A stretch of DNA of 64,000 nucleotides from Pedobacter cryoconitis (GCF_001590605.1 NZ_CP014504.1:1240001-1304000); one strand, 5' to 3'. Shown: positions 1-9,179, numbered from the stretch's first letter. Numbers and translations are program-made. The notes: a model not told the origin generated them from the sequence alone.

Positions 1-894
1 AAAATTATCGGTGATTACTTAAAGAGTACTGATATTCGCAGGGATCAGTTAGTCCTTTCCACTAAGTTTTACTGTAACCTGTATCCGGGCGATCCTAATG
101 CGGGTGGTGCAAGTAGAAAAACAATTATAAGTTCCCTGGAGAATTCATTGAGAAGATTGCAAACCGATTATGTGGATTTATACTGGATGCATGCTTTTGA
201 TCCATTTACGCCAATTGAGGAAACGATGTCAGCTCTGCATGATCTGGTTACTGCTGGAAAAGTTCGCTATATCGCGATTTCTGACACACCTGCTTGGAAG
301 GTTGCACAGGCTCAAATGATTGCTCAGTTTCGTGGCTGGTCTGCTTTTGCAGCATTACAAATTGAATATTCACTGCTGGAAAGAACTGTGGAGGGTGAAT
401 TGATCCCAATGGCACAGGATCTTGGAATAGGAGTAATGCCCTGGTCACCTTTGAGAGGCGGGATTTTAAGCGGGAAATATACAAGAGCAAATCAGGGAGA
501 GACCCAAAGCGGAAGAAATAGTCTGGAAGGAGGCACTCATTTTGATGAAAATACTTACCAGATCATTGATCGCTTAACTGAACTTGCAAAGGAAAAAGAA
601 ACTACTCCTGCCAGTGTTGCTTTAGCCTGGGTAGTGAGCAGATCCGGAGTTACTTCTACTCTAATTGGCGCACGTACAATGGGGCAGCTGGATCAGAACC
701 TGCAGTCTTTAGCTGTGTCATTATCCAATAATGATATTGCATCATTAGATGCGCTTTCAAAACCAGTGTTAAATTTCCCGATGGAGCTTATCAATAACCG
801 GGCAGCAAATTTGGCTCAGGCAGGTACAAGTGTGAATGGAGTAAGCTCTTTAAAGCTTCCTTTAGCACCACAAAGCATTAAAGAAGTCTATTAA
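1..894 (+). CDS. Aldo/keto reductase, 5'-truncated by window edge
   Basis: The reading frame is open from base 1 to a TAA at 892-894, so the start lies outside the window. The visible 297 residues match the NAD(P)H-dependent aldo/keto reductase TIM barrel: LVLSTKF near the beginning, then SLRRLQTDYVDLYWMH (strand with the substrate-pocket His), and a late SRSGVTSTLIGARTMGQLDQN segment that corresponds to the NADPH 2'-phosphate region. It probably reduces carbonyl compounds in the cytoplasm; the substrate is unknown. The catalytic Tyr and Asp would lie before the window. An internal TTG at 148 is not a credible start because homology continues upstream of it. It converges with the methyltransferase gene behind it. 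Confidence 0.88.
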   Translation, partial: KIIGDYLKSTDIRRDQLVLSTKFYCNLYPGDPNAGGASRKTIISSLENSLRRLQTDYVDLYWMHAFDPFTPIEETMSALHDLVTAGKVRYIAISDTPAWKVAQAQMIAQFRGWSAFAALQIEYSLLERTVEGELIPMAQDLGIGVMPWSPLRGGILSGKYTRANQGETQSGRNSLEGGTHFDENTYQIIDRLTELAKEKETTPASVALAWVVSRSGVTSTLIGARTMGQLDQNLQSLAVSLSNNDIASLDALSKPVLNFPMELINNRAANLAQAGTSVNGVSSLKLPLAPQSIKEVY

Positions 895-931
895 ATTTTT
901 AGGCTTAAGCTAAAAGCCCTTTGATAAGTGG

Positions 932-976
932 TACTTGTGCAATGGCTCTGTGATAAACGGGGCCATTGCACAAGTA
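932..976. terminator. Hairpin between convergent genes
   Basis: A perfect 15-bp inverted repeat (932-946 with 962-976, loop 15 nt) sits between the end of the aldo/keto reductase and the end of the methyltransferase on the other strand. Neither side has a clear T-run, so it may act as a bidirectional terminator or only as an mRNA 3'-end hairpin. Confidence 0.6.
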
Positions 977-999
977 AGTGGATAGTCGATCGGCTGATT

Positions 1000-1791
1000 T
1001 TATGTACTTTGAACTGCTGATTTCAGAGAGAGCTCCAGCACGATTCCTCCGGGAAATTTATCTTCCCATACCGGGTCTGTTGATAATATCCTGCTATTAT
1101 AATCCAGTAAGTTTGCCATGAAAATTATCTCTTCTGCGCTATAAATATGATCAGTTGATGTAAATTCCACGGTTTCAGAATGTGCTGCCGATTGAATGTT
1201 AAATGTTATCGGAACCTCTGCTGTATGGCTGAAATGATCCCATTTAATTTTACCGCTTGGCCAGGCATACTTAATCAGTTCGCCTGCTGAATTTTGAACC
1301 TCCTTATACGTAACTACAGGATTTGCAACATATTCCATAGTATAAAAAACATCATGTAACTCTATAAATATTTTTCCTTTATCACTTAATAGTGGTTTAA
1401 TATAGAAGAGTAGATCGAAAACTTTATGCATAGGTATTGCACTGAAGGCGCTGTATAAGCAAGCAATACAATCAAATTTAACGTTACCAGTATTATTTAA
1501 AATAGATTCGGGCAGGTATCCAACAATGTAATGATCAGGTTTTAGAAATCCCTGCGACACGGCCAGCTCCTTCATTTCCTGACTTGAATCTGCAGCCCAT
1601 ACCTCTATATCACCTTTTTTAAAGGCTTCTATAGCGTGCAACGATTGTCCTGCAAATAGTTCGATAAATGACTGACATGGATTCTCCGGTTGATAGGTTT
1701 GGAGTATGAGTTCAAGCTGGCCTTTGAAATCTCTGTTATTAGTTACAGCTGCATAGGAGCTGGCATATTTTTCATATAGTTTATTATTCAT
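1000..1791 (-). CDS. Class I SAM-dependent methyltransferase (copy 2)
   Basis: This 263-aa cytoplasmic protein has a Rossmann methyltransferase pattern: the SAM-binding glycine-type motif FIELFAGQSLHAIEA near residues 41-55, an acidic end of strand 2 (VWAADSS), and FDCIACLYSAFS as motif II. The upstream in-frame ATG at 1839 would add 16 residues absent from the paralogue. The ATG at 1791 gives MNNKLYEKYASSYAAV, which lines up with the neighbour's MKNKLYKEFASYYADV, so I chose it. The start overlaps the stop of the paralogue by 8 bases, so the two are co-transcribed and probably translationally coupled. The target is not evident; small metabolites or a secondary product are possible. Confidence 0.8.
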   Translation of the reverse strand: MNNKLYEKYASSYAAVTNNRDFKGQLELILQTYQPENPCQSFIELFAGQSLHAIEAFKKGDIEVWAADSSQEMKELAVSQGFLKPDHYIVGYLPESILNNTGNVKFDCIACLYSAFSAIPMHKVFDLLFYIKPLLSDKGKIFIELHDVFYTMEYVANPVVTYKEVQNSAGELIKYAWPSGKIKWDHFSHTAEVPITFNIQSAAHSETVEFTSTDHIYSAEEIIFMANLLDYNSRILSTDPVWEDKFPGGIVLELSLKSAVQST

Positions 1792-2584
1792 GTGCAGTAG
1801 ATTTTGCAGGCTCTTTTCGAAAAGATAATTGTAGCACAACTGAACTCGGGTAAAGCGCTGCCCAAGTTGGATGTTCTGTATAGATCATGGATTCCAATCC
1901 AACAAGTTTTGCAAGAAATACGATATGTTCTGCACTATACATGGTGTCATAAGAAGTAAATTCCAGTTTATCAGTACGTTGTGAAGACTGAACTAAGAAT
2001 TGTACCGGAACTTCTGCGCGGTAAGTGTAACGATCCCATCTTATTTTGCCGCTTGGCCATGCATATTTAATGAGTTCCCCTCTCGAATTTTCTATCTCTG
2101 TATAATGGATTTGTGGGTTTGAAAGGTATTCAGTCATTAAAAAGATGTCATGCATTTCGATAAATATTTTGCCGTTTTCACTTAATTTGTCTTTGCAGTG
2201 ATTGAGCATAAGAAATACGTCTTCCATATTCAGGTTACTAAGACCATTATATAAACAGGTAATACAATCGAACTTTGTTTCTGTAACGCTTAACAATGCA
2301 TCTGGAAGATCTGCAACTATATACTTTTCCGGGTTTTCAAATCCTTCAGCTAATGCTAGCCGTTTCATCTCAATACTTGAATCTATAGCCCAGACATCAA
2401 TACCGTGTTTTCTTTGTGCTTCTATACTGTGCAGTGATTGTCCGGCGAATAATTCCAGTAATGACTTGCACGGATGAGCCGGGTCATAAGTTTCAAGAAT
2501 GAGCTCCAGCTGGCTTTTAAAATCTCTGTCATTGGTTACATCTGCATAATAACTTGCAAACTCCTTATATAGTTTATTCTTCAT
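1784..2584 (-). CDS. Class I SAM-dependent methyltransferase (copy 1)
   Basis: The 266-aa protein is a close paralogue of the next gene along the whole length (shared blocks include LLELFAGQSLHSIEA, VWAIDSS, FDCITCLYNG, ELIKYAWPSGKIRWDR and FTSYDTMYSAE). This marks a tandem duplication. It carries the SAM-binding motif near residues 41-55 and is predicted cytoplasmic. It is the first gene of the pair, and a palindrome containing TGACCCTAAA lies about 85 bp upstream of its start (2667-2688). The substrate is unknown. The glycosyltransferase gene upstream runs the same way, so methylation of a glycan or glycosylated product is one possibility, on context only. Confidence 0.8.
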   Translation of the reverse strand: MKNKLYKEFASYYADVTNDRDFKSQLELILETYDPAHPCKSLLELFAGQSLHSIEAQRKHGIDVWAIDSSIEMKRLALAEGFENPEKYIVADLPDALLSVTETKFDCITCLYNGLSNLNMEDVFLMLNHCKDKLSENGKIFIEMHDIFLMTEYLSNPQIHYTEIENSRGELIKYAWPSGKIRWDRYTYRAEVPVQFLVQSSQRTDKLEFTSYDTMYSAEHIVFLAKLVGLESMIYTEHPTWAALYPSSVVLQLSFRKEPAKSTAHE

Positions 2585-2666
2585 ACTGATATAGTTTATT
2601 GTTTCTTTTTAAATACTCCGCAAACCTTTGAATGCCTAAGCAATTTAACTTGGATTAACAGATTAT

Positions 2667-2688
2667 TTTAGGGTCAGATGACCCTAAA
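2667..2688 (-). promoter_or_regulatory. Palindrome TTTAGGGTCA-GA-TGACCCTAAA, possible operator
   Basis: A 10+10 bp perfect palindrome with a 2-bp centre lies 83 bp upstream of the methyltransferase pair. One half site (TTTAGGGTCA, 3513-3522) recurs at nearly the same distance upstream of the glycosyltransferase start. It could be an operator or the terminator of the preceding gene; there is no T-run. Confidence 0.4.
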
Positions 2689-2713
2689 TGCGCTTAAGAA
2701 TCCAGCACAGTAC

Positions 2714-3439
2714 TCAGTTAATCGCTTCCCATTTCCTGCCTAAACGGTATCCCCATTTCTTCTCATAGTAAATATCCTGTTTCCACATCAGCTCATTAAA
2801 CCGCTCTGGCTCTTGCTTATTTAGTGTAGTATGATCCAGGTGATCTACCAGAGAAGAAGTAACCAGAACATGCACTAAATTTAATGCTGAAAGTAAATGT
2901 GTATAATCGTGGGAGGCATGTCTGAAGATAAAGTTCTCATCTAAATGGCCTGTTACATGGAGCATACTGCGCTTGAAAAAAAGGCACCATCCAGAAACCT
3001 CAACACGTTCTCTGTAGCCTTGAAGTAAACCAATATTGGGTTCCATACCTATTTTAGTATGATGAATAGTACACATTGGAGAAGCACTGGAAACATTCCA
3101 ATAAGTGTTAAAAGGTTTCAATATTTCCGTTGCCCATTGCGGATGGAAAAGCAAATCATTATTGCATAAACAGATATAGGGTGCTGAGGTCATTGCAATA
3201 CCGATATTCATATAGCGGTTGTAACCAAAGGGCTGATCCGGATAAACCGTCTGGCCATACTCGTATTGAAAAGGCTTTAAATCTTTTTGAGATTCAACAA
3301 CGATGATGTTGAATTTGATCAGTTCCGGATCTTCAGAAGCCATTAATGAAGTGAGGCAGTTCCTGGTAACTTGCTTTAATTCATCTGTTTGCGCAAAGCT
3401 TAGAATGATAATATCTATTTCCTTGATTTTTGATGCCAT
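2714..3439 (-). CDS. Glycosyltransferase family 2-like protein
   Basis: This 241-aa protein begins with the GT-A type strand IDIIILSFAQTDELKQVTRNCLTSLM and has FNIIVVESQ, followed by FGYNRYMNIGIAMTSAPYICLCNNDLLFHPQWA, whose NND is the DxD-like metal/nucleotide-sugar site (about residues 92-95). The family transfers sugars from nucleotide donors to glycans, lipids or proteins at the inner face of the membrane. No transmembrane segment is seen, so it should be soluble or peripheral. The length is typical for a bare GT2 domain. Acceptor and donor cannot be read from the sequence. It lies between two copies of a TTTAGGGTCA element. Confidence 0.78.
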   Translation of the reverse strand: MASKIKEIDIIILSFAQTDELKQVTRNCLTSLMASEDPELIKFNIIVVESQKDLKPFQYEYGQTVYPDQPFGYNRYMNIGIAMTSAPYICLCNNDLLFHPQWATEILKPFNTYWNVSSASPMCTIHHTKIGMEPNIGLLQGYRERVEVSGWCLFFKRSMLHVTGHLDENFIFRHASHDYTHLLSALNLVHVLVTSSLVDHLDHTTLNKQEPERFNELMWKQDIYYEKKWGYRLGRKWEAIN

Positions 3440-3512
3440 AGTTTATGAATTAAGTTTAACCAAACAATTAGCGTTAAACTATTTTCTAAATTATGACAAT
3501 CCTAAAGAATTA

Positions 3513-3522
3513 TTTAGGGTCA
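3513..3522 (-). promoter_or_regulatory. TTTAGGGTCA half-site upstream of the glycosyltransferase
   Basis: Same 10-mer as each half of the palindrome at 2667-2688. It is 74 bp upstream of the glycosyltransferase ATG, a position matching the copy in front of the methyltransferase pair. This is a candidate shared regulator site; no factor can be named. Confidence 0.3.
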
Positions 3523-3544
3523 ATAGTCCCAATTTACTGTGGGA

Positions 3545-6500
3545 TTACTTTACAATCTCCAACTGAACTGGTCCTTTTAATCCTGAGGATTGTAATTTTA
3601 CAGTGGGATCATACCAGTCATAATAAGTTGAGGTTATTCTTTTGTTTTCAGGCAGTTGATGATCCCCAATCAGCCTGTTTATCCAGTTATTGACGACTTT
3701 GATTTCCAATTCATTTTTGCCTGGCCTCAATGCTTTGGTAATATCAATTTTGTAAGGTGCGCTCCACACTCCGCCAACAGCTATTCCGTTAACCTTAACT
3801 TTTGCTATAGCGATAACATTTCCCAGATCTAATACTATTCGTTCTTCATTTTTAACTTTTGACAATTCAAAACTATGATGATAATAAGCGGGGCCGGAGT
3901 AATATTTAATAAGCTCATCTTTATTTTGGATCCAGTCTTCTAATTGTTTAAAGATTACTGGTTTGGAAGGCCCATTCAGGTTAACATCAAAGTTAACCAA
4001 CCACGGGCCTGTGAGTAGTATTTTTTTGACTGGCTCAGGATAATTTAAGTATTTATTTTTTTGAATACTGTCCTGCTTTCTGAAAACTATAAAAGCGCTT
4101 TCATAAGCTGTTAATTTTAAGGGAACTATGGTGGATCTGGCAGTTTGAGTATATTCAGGAAGGTCACGAATATGGCCTGTAGTTGCGTCCCATAATTCAG
4201 GGATTTTTCCGGAAATCCGGAATTCAGGACTTAGCTGTACAACCTCGCTTTTTTGATTGGAAATAAAATAAACTGAACCATCTTTTAGTGCTCTGTGAAT
4301 GAAAAGTACAGAATCGGTTACAGCTGTTTTAAAATCGGGGATGATGTTCTTTAATTTAAAAGCATCTTCCAGACTCATTCCGTCAATCACCATTCCTTTC
4401 CCGAAGTGATTGACTTTAATAGTGGATGAATTGATATTTCCCCAAAGTTCAGCAGTTAGCTGCTGAACTTCGAGATCTGCCTTGCCGAGGTTTTGTAAAC
4501 TTGGTGATCTGGATGGTCTGGGGCCTAAAATTACTGCCCCTTTAGCTACCATTTCTTTGAGCTTTGCCAGCAATTCAGGCCTCATGCTTTCCAATCTGGG
4601 CAAAACCAGGATCTTGTACTGCATCCCATCGGGTAAAACCAAATTGCCGTCTTTTACCGTTAACCTGTTTTTAATCACCTCTGCATTGATATAATCAAAC
4701 GCATAGCCATTGGGGAGGGCCGGTTCTTGTATTCCTGTCATTTTTGGAGCGTCTTCGCTAATGAAATAAGCAACATCTGCTACATATTTTCCCTGCTGCA
4801 AGATTAGATTACATCTTTTGATATATTTTAAGAAATCATCCATATCGTAAAACCACGTATTTTTGCGGTTAAATTCAGTTCCGAAATAAGCGTTCATCCC
4901 TGGTATTTTACCTCCGTCAGGCTGCTGGATATAAACATGCAGCAAAGTGTTGTTAATTCCTTCAGTAAAAGAGCGGTCTGCACGTTGTTTCAATGTAGCG
5001 GGGTAATTCATGAAGTACTGATCTGTTGTTGTAAAAGATTCAGCAGAAACTTTTGTTTTTCCGTAGATATGTGCACAGGACGAAGCAGCTTTGTTTTCTA
5101 TGATACCCTTGATGCCTTCATTCCAGAATTCACCACTAACTTCATCAGACTGTCCTCCATATTGTAGAAATTCTCCGGGAAAACCATAATGACCGTAATT
5201 TTCCAGCCAGATAGTTAATCCGTTTTGATGACAGATGTCTCTAAGTCCGCCCACATAATCATAAGCGACTTTATCAGCTATAAAACGTCTGATATCCCAT
5301 AGAAAACGATCCGAATGGTCAGCGCTTCCCACCACATTTCCTTGCAATACCGGAAGATAGGGAAGCGGATCATAGCCATAAGTCAGTTTAAACGCTGTGA
5401 TGAACTGATCAGTCCAATTCTGGCTGCCAGTTTCATAACTATCTCCTACGGCCACTTTCCAAGTTTTACGATCTTGTGCAGGAATACGGCGTATAATTTC
5501 TCCCAAAAAGGCATTAAAGTGTGCAGTAATATGTGATCTGCTCATTTTATCAACTTCAAGCCCTGTTCCTTCAGGAGTTGCATGTGCATTCTGAACTTTT
5601 GTAGGTGTCATTCCAAGACGTTCAATAATCCATTTTCCTGCCGGCACCTGCCAGTTTAAGGTACCATCAGGCAACATGTATTTCGAAATATCCAAAACTT
5701 TATCCGGATCAATTACATAGGTTTTGTCTTCGATAACAGGTTGAGGCTGCCATTGATAGGCAGGCCAATATACATAACCATCAGGCCACATCTTTGCGAG
5801 CGTTTTTTCCAGATAATTTTCTACAAAAGGTACAGATGAGAACTTAATTTCTGCAATTCCGCAGTTTGCTTTATAAGCAGTAAATATTAACCGGAAATCT
5901 TTAGCTGTAGTAGCAGGAAGTGAAATAGTTGCCGGGCCATAAGGAATAAAGCCGTTCTTAAGGTTTGGATTTGTACGGTCTATAATAAAATGTTTTATGG
6001 TTTGATAGGTCTGGTTGATTTTGACTTGAAGATCACCTTCTAAACGAGCAGGAACATGCGCTGTATAAATGACAAGACTGCGGGCGGTATATGGTTTCTC
6101 TGTAGAAATATTTAGTATAAAAGGTTTTTTAGCAGGGAGATGGAGAATTGTTTGTTCGTTTTGGTCTGTTAAGTTATCCAGGTTTTTTAGTGTGGGGATA
6201 GCGCTAAGCTGAGGTTTCAGGTGCCGGATATCTGTACCATAATCTTTAGGCGCAGGATAAGCAATTACTTTCACGTCCTGGAAAACAGAATCAGGTTTTT
6301 CTAGTTTTTGATGGATTTGAACTGGACCATTAATCACAGTTTCTGAAGCAGTAAGATAGCGCATAGACTGCGCTGGTTTAACCCATGGACCTCCCGATTG
6401 ACTCCATCCCGGGCAATTAAAAATCCCTATTTCGATGCCTAATTTAGTAGCTGTTTTTAAGGCGGTATGCAAAATGTCCCACCAGGTTGCTGTAAATAGT

Positions 6501-6808
6501 TTTACTGGGCCCGCATTCTTTTCACCCCAGGTCACATTTGCAATAAATGCACGGTTAATTCCCACCTTTTTCATAGCTTCAAGATCCTTTATCACACCTT
6601 CTTTTGATATGTTTCCAGAAACCCAGTACCAATAAACACTAGTTTGAATACTATCTGGAATCTGATGAAATCCCATTTCTAATGCAGCCATCCGGACACT
6701 AGCTTTAGGTTGTGAATGTGCCTTAAATGCACTAATAGTAACCAGTAGCAAACAAAGAAAAATTGTTTGGATAGTAAAAACCAATTTAGTAAGCATAGGA
6801 TACATCAC
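3545..6808 (-). CDS. Secreted GH106-like glycoside hydrolase (alpha-L-rhamnosidase type)
   Basis: The 1087-aa precursor starts with a signal peptide (LVFTIQTIFLCLLLVTISAFKAHS) and is then periplasmic or surface-exposed. Residues about 55-90 (TSVYWYWVSGNISKEGVIKDLEAMKKVGI) are the hallmark N-terminal strand/helix of GH106-type enzymes, followed by GIEIGIFNCPGWSQSGGPW. The C-terminal part (YHHSFEL...IVLDLGNVIAIAKVKVNGIAVGGVWSAPYKIDIT) is a GH2-type galactose-binding jelly roll. GH106 members remove alpha-L-rhamnose from plant or bacterial polysaccharides; the exact specificity here is inferred. An in-frame ATG at 6796 is an alternative start. The amidohydrolase gene upstream ends 6 bp before this ORF, so they form an operon. 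No SusC/SusD pair is adjacent. Confidence 0.8.
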   Translation of the reverse strand: MMYPMLTKLVFTIQTIFLCLLLVTISAFKAHSQPKASVRMAALEMGFHQIPDSIQTSVYWYWVSGNISKEGVIKDLEAMKKVGINRAFIANVTWGEKNAGPVKLFTATWWDILHTALKTATKLGIEIGIFNCPGWSQSGGPWVKPAQSMRYLTASETVINGPVQIHQKLEKPDSVFQDVKVIAYPAPKDYGTDIRHLKPQLSAIPTLKNLDNLTDQNEQTILHLPAKKPFILNISTEKPYTARSLVIYTAHVPARLEGDLQVKINQTYQTIKHFIIDRTNPNLKNGFIPYGPATISLPATTAKDFRLIFTAYKANCGIAEIKFSSVPFVENYLEKTLAKMWPDGYVYWPAYQWQPQPVIEDKTYVIDPDKVLDISKYMLPDGTLNWQVPAGKWIIERLGMTPTKVQNAHATPEGTGLEVDKMSRSHITAHFNAFLGEIIRRIPAQDRKTWKVAVGDSYETGSQNWTDQFITAFKLTYGYDPLPYLPVLQGNVVGSADHSDRFLWDIRRFIADKVAYDYVGGLRDICHQNGLTIWLENYGHYGFPGEFLQYGGQSDEVSGEFWNEGIKGIIENKAASSCAHIYGKTKVSAESFTTTDQYFMNYPATLKQRADRSFTEGINNTLLHVYIQQPDGGKIPGMNAYFGTEFNRKNTWFYDMDDFLKYIKRCNLILQQGKYVADVAYFISEDAPKMTGIQEPALPNGYAFDYINAEVIKNRLTVKDGNLVLPDGMQYKILVLPRLESMRPELLAKLKEMVAKGAVILGPRPSRSPSLQNLGKADLEVQQLTAELWGNINSSTIKVNHFGKGMVIDGMSLEDAFKLKNIIPDFKTAVTDSVLFIHRALKDGSVYFISNQKSEVVQLSPEFRISGKIPELWDATTGHIRDLPEYTQTARSTIVPLKLTAYESAFIVFRKQDSIQKNKYLNYPEPVKKILLTGPWLVNFDVNLNGPSKPVIFKQLEDWIQNKDELIKYYSGPAYYHHSFELSKVKNEERIVLDLGNVIAIAKVKVNGIAVGGVWSAPYKIDITKALRPGKNELEIKVVNNWINRLIGDHQLPENKRITSTYYDWYDPTVKLQSSGLKGPVQLEIVK

Positions 6809-6814
6809 GCTTCT

Positions 6815-8125
6815 TTATTTTTTCAGTTCATTTTTATAAATGGTTCCGCTTTTCATGACAAAAGGAATTTGCTCTAGTAAGGTGATGTCGTGGAGCGGAT
6901 TATCTTTAACTGCTATCAAATCAGCATATTTACCCTTTTTTAGTGAGCCGACCTTATTTTTCCATCCTAACAGATCTGCAGCATTGATGGTGGCGGCCTG
7001 TATAGCCTGCATCGGGGTGAGCCCGAATTTAACCATGTATTTAAACTGTTTGCCGTTCCAGCCGTGTGGATAAACACCTGCATCTGTACCAAAAGCTATT
7101 TTTACACCTGCTTTAACTGCGCGCTGAAAACTTAACCGTTGTTCTTTTCCTACCAGCTTTTCCTTATTGATAATGATTTCAGGGGTACCATGTTTTGCAT
7201 AGTCACTGAGAATGTAATCGTCATTATAAATATCTGCCACCAGGTAAGTGCCGTGTGCTTTCATGAGTTGTATCGCTTCATCATCGAGGAAACTACCGTG
7301 TTCTATGGAGGCTACACCAGCTTTAACAGCCATTTTTATAGCCACCGTGCCATGTGCATGGGCACAGGCCTTTAATCCCCACAAATGAGCTTCCTGGACA
7401 ATTGCATTCATTTCTTCTTGTGAGAACTGTGGGGCGCCTACACTTACTTCTTCTGTCAGTACACCAGCACTTGCGCCAAATTTGATTACTTCGGCACCGT
7501 ATTTTATATTATAACGGACTTGTGCACGTACACCTTCTATGCCATTGGCGACACCAGTCATTTGTTTAGGGCCTATCCAGTCTAAAAAGGGCGAGAATCC
7601 GTTCAGGTCGCCATGGCTGCCGGTACTCCCAATAAATAAGGTAGCGACGAGTAGTCTGGGGCCAGGTATATCACCCCGGTTAATTGCGTTTCTTAAGGAT
7701 ACATCAATAAATGCTGAAGCCCCTACATCTCTGCAGGTTGTAAATCCGGCCTCTAAAGTTCTTTTTGCATAGCTGGGGGCAACTATAGCCAGATCTACTG
7801 GAGTGCGGCGGAAAATGTCCTCATAGTAATTTTCTCCGGGCTGAAAGGTCATATGGGTATGACAATCGATCAATCCAGGCAAGACTGTCGCATGGCTGAG
7901 GTCTATAATTGTTGCACCAATTGGTATAGTCAGGTCCGGGCCAATGCTTTTTATGGTGTCATGGTCAATTAAAATCAACTGATTAGTTAGTGTTATTCCT
8001 CTTTCTACATCAATCAGGTGGCCGGCTTTAATCACTTTTACTGAATCGTTTTGCTGCTGCGCAAAGCCATTAAATGATAAAATTAGCAAAGTTAAAGTGA
8101 TGATTTTTATACGGAATTGAATCAT
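6815..8125 (-). CDS. Secreted amidohydrolase (imidazolonepropionase/prolidase-like)
   Basis: With the ATG at 8125 (MIQFRIKIITLTLLILSFNGFAQQ) the 436-aa product starts directly with a signal peptide; the longer frame from 8155 only adds a non-homologous prefix. The metal-dependent hydrolase signature is complete: HTH in GLIDCHTHM (about residue 90), the Lys in AEVIKFGASAG, His in CAHAHG and SIEHGS, and the catalytic Asp in AFGTDAGVYPHG. Such proteins hydrolyse amide bonds, often Xaa-Pro or N-acyl amino acids, with two zinc ions. Location is periplasmic. It is the first gene of a two-gene unit with the GH106-like enzyme, though a functional link is not obvious. Confidence 0.85.
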   Translation of the reverse strand: MIQFRIKIITLTLLILSFNGFAQQQNDSVKVIKAGHLIDVERGITLTNQLILIDHDTIKSIGPDLTIPIGATIIDLSHATVLPGLIDCHTHMTFQPGENYYEDIFRRTPVDLAIVAPSYAKRTLEAGFTTCRDVGASAFIDVSLRNAINRGDIPGPRLLVATLFIGSTGSHGDLNGFSPFLDWIGPKQMTGVANGIEGVRAQVRYNIKYGAEVIKFGASAGVLTEEVSVGAPQFSQEEMNAIVQEAHLWGLKACAHAHGTVAIKMAVKAGVASIEHGSFLDDEAIQLMKAHGTYLVADIYNDDYILSDYAKHGTPEIIINKEKLVGKEQRLSFQRAVKAGVKIAFGTDAGVYPHGWNGKQFKYMVKFGLTPMQAIQAATINAADLLGWKNKVGSLKKGKYADLIAVKDNPLHDITLLEQIPFVMKSGTIYKNELKK

Positions 8126-8335
8126 ATATGAGCGTATTTGGTTTACTAGCAGCAATATATGAAATAATTTTAGTCATACTGAGTGGATGATTTTTCATAC
8201 CTGGATAGCTATGAATTTAGCCGGTGGTTATGCTTTTGCTTATTATGAGGTTATTCATAAACTGCTGATTTTGCCTGGTTTCTGGCTAATTTAAAGATGA
8301 AATACATTAAATTAGGCCACAGTGAAAAATAATTA

Positions 8336-8770
8336 ATGAATCAAGAAATCAGAATATTACATACCGCCGGATTAGTTGTTATTAAAGAAGGAAAAATTCT
8401 TTTGGCTTTTAGTGGGAATAAAAAAGCCTGGTATCTTCCAGGCGGAAAGATTGATAGTGGAGAAACTTCACATCAGGCCATTCAACGGGAAATAGACGAA
8501 GAATTGAATATCAAAATGAATCCAGACCTGTTGAAATTTTACTGCCATATTACTGCACCAGCTTTTGGTGAAGAAAATAACCTGGTTATGGAACAGGATT
8601 GTTTTATTTATGACTTAACGGAAAAAATAGCAGCCAGCAATGAAATTGATGAAGTCGGTTATTTTGATCTGGAAACTTACTTGCAAGAACCAGCACAGGT
8701 TCCAGGGGTACTGACGCTTTTTGCAAAGCTGGAAGAGGATGGTTTATTGAAAAGTATTTTTAGCAACTAG
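8336..8770 (+). CDS. Nudix hydrolase
   Basis: The 144-aa protein has a clear Nudix box, GKIDSGETSHQAIQREIDEEL (about residues 37-57), which fits GX5EX7REUXEEXGU except that the usual Gly after the EE is Leu. The catalytic REIDEE glutamates that bind Mg2+ are present. These small cytoplasmic enzymes cleave nucleoside diphosphates linked to another group. Substrates cannot be predicted; an (d)NTP sanitising role is possible. It is a single gene closed by a strong hairpin terminator shared with the gene on the opposite strand. Confidence 0.88.
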   Translation: MNQEIRILHTAGLVVIKEGKILLAFSGNKKAWYLPGGKIDSGETSHQAIQREIDEELNIKMNPDLLKFYCHITAPAFGEENNLVMEQDCFIYDLTEKIAASNEIDEVGYFDLETYLQEPAQVPGVLTLFAKLEEDGLLKSIFSN

Positions 8771-8789
8771 CTCAAGAAAAAGCTATCAC

Positions 8790-8829
8790 AAGAAAAAGCC
8801 GTATTATTAATATAGCACGGCTTTTTCTT
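8790..8829. terminator. Bidirectional intrinsic terminator
   Basis: A perfect 13-bp inverted repeat (8790-8802 with 8817-8829) with a 14-nt loop, A-rich on one side and T-rich on the other, lies between the convergent Nudix gene and the small hypothetical gene. It can terminate transcription from both sides. Confidence 0.85.
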
Positions 8830-8842
8830 TGAATTACATGAA

Positions 8843-9163
8843 TTACAAAGTCTCCAATGTAGTTTTGATAGTTTTCTCTATAGCCTTTACGATTGAATCT
8901 TTATAGGCGATAAAGTTATGCTGACGTGTTTCATCTGAATCACTTTCCTTAACTGCTTTTCTACTTTCTTTTACTTCTTGTAATTCATTTTTGTATAAAT
9001 CACCGAATGTATCAGGTTCTTTGTTTTTCAATATTCTGACAGTGTGTGAATATTTTTCATGGCTGTCAACAAGATTAGCTAAACTTTTCTCATCATAAGT
9101 AGTTAAACCAACGATTCTTGTCAATAGCTTCTCAAGCTTTCCTCTTTCTTTTGCGTAACCCAT
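8843..9163 (-). CDS. Small helical protein of unknown function (106 aa)
   Basis: I do not recognise the family. The protein is charged and rich in Lys/Glu, with no signal peptide, membrane segment or Cys. It is predicted to be mostly alpha-helical, with possible short coiled-coil stretches (KNELQEVKESRKAVKESDSDE). Support as a real gene comes from an exact TATATTTG -7 element 8 bp before its ATG and a strong shared terminator just behind its stop. The promoter spacing implies a very short or absent 5' leader. It is monocistronic. Confidence 0.6.
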   Translation of the reverse strand: MGYAKERGKLEKLLTRIVGLTTYDEKSLANLVDSHEKYSHTVRILKNKEPDTFGDLYKNELQEVKESRKAVKESDSDETRQHNFIAYKDSIVKAIEKTIKTTLETL

Positions 9164-9171
9164 AATTGGGG

Positions 9172-9179
9172 CAAATATA
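9172..9179 (-). promoter_or_regulatory. TAnnTTTG -7 element (TATATTTG) for the 106-aa gene
   Basis: Exact match to the Bacteroidota sigma-A -7 consensus on the minus strand, ending 8 bp before the ATG at 9163. No convincing TTTG lies at the -33 position. Confidence 0.5.
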
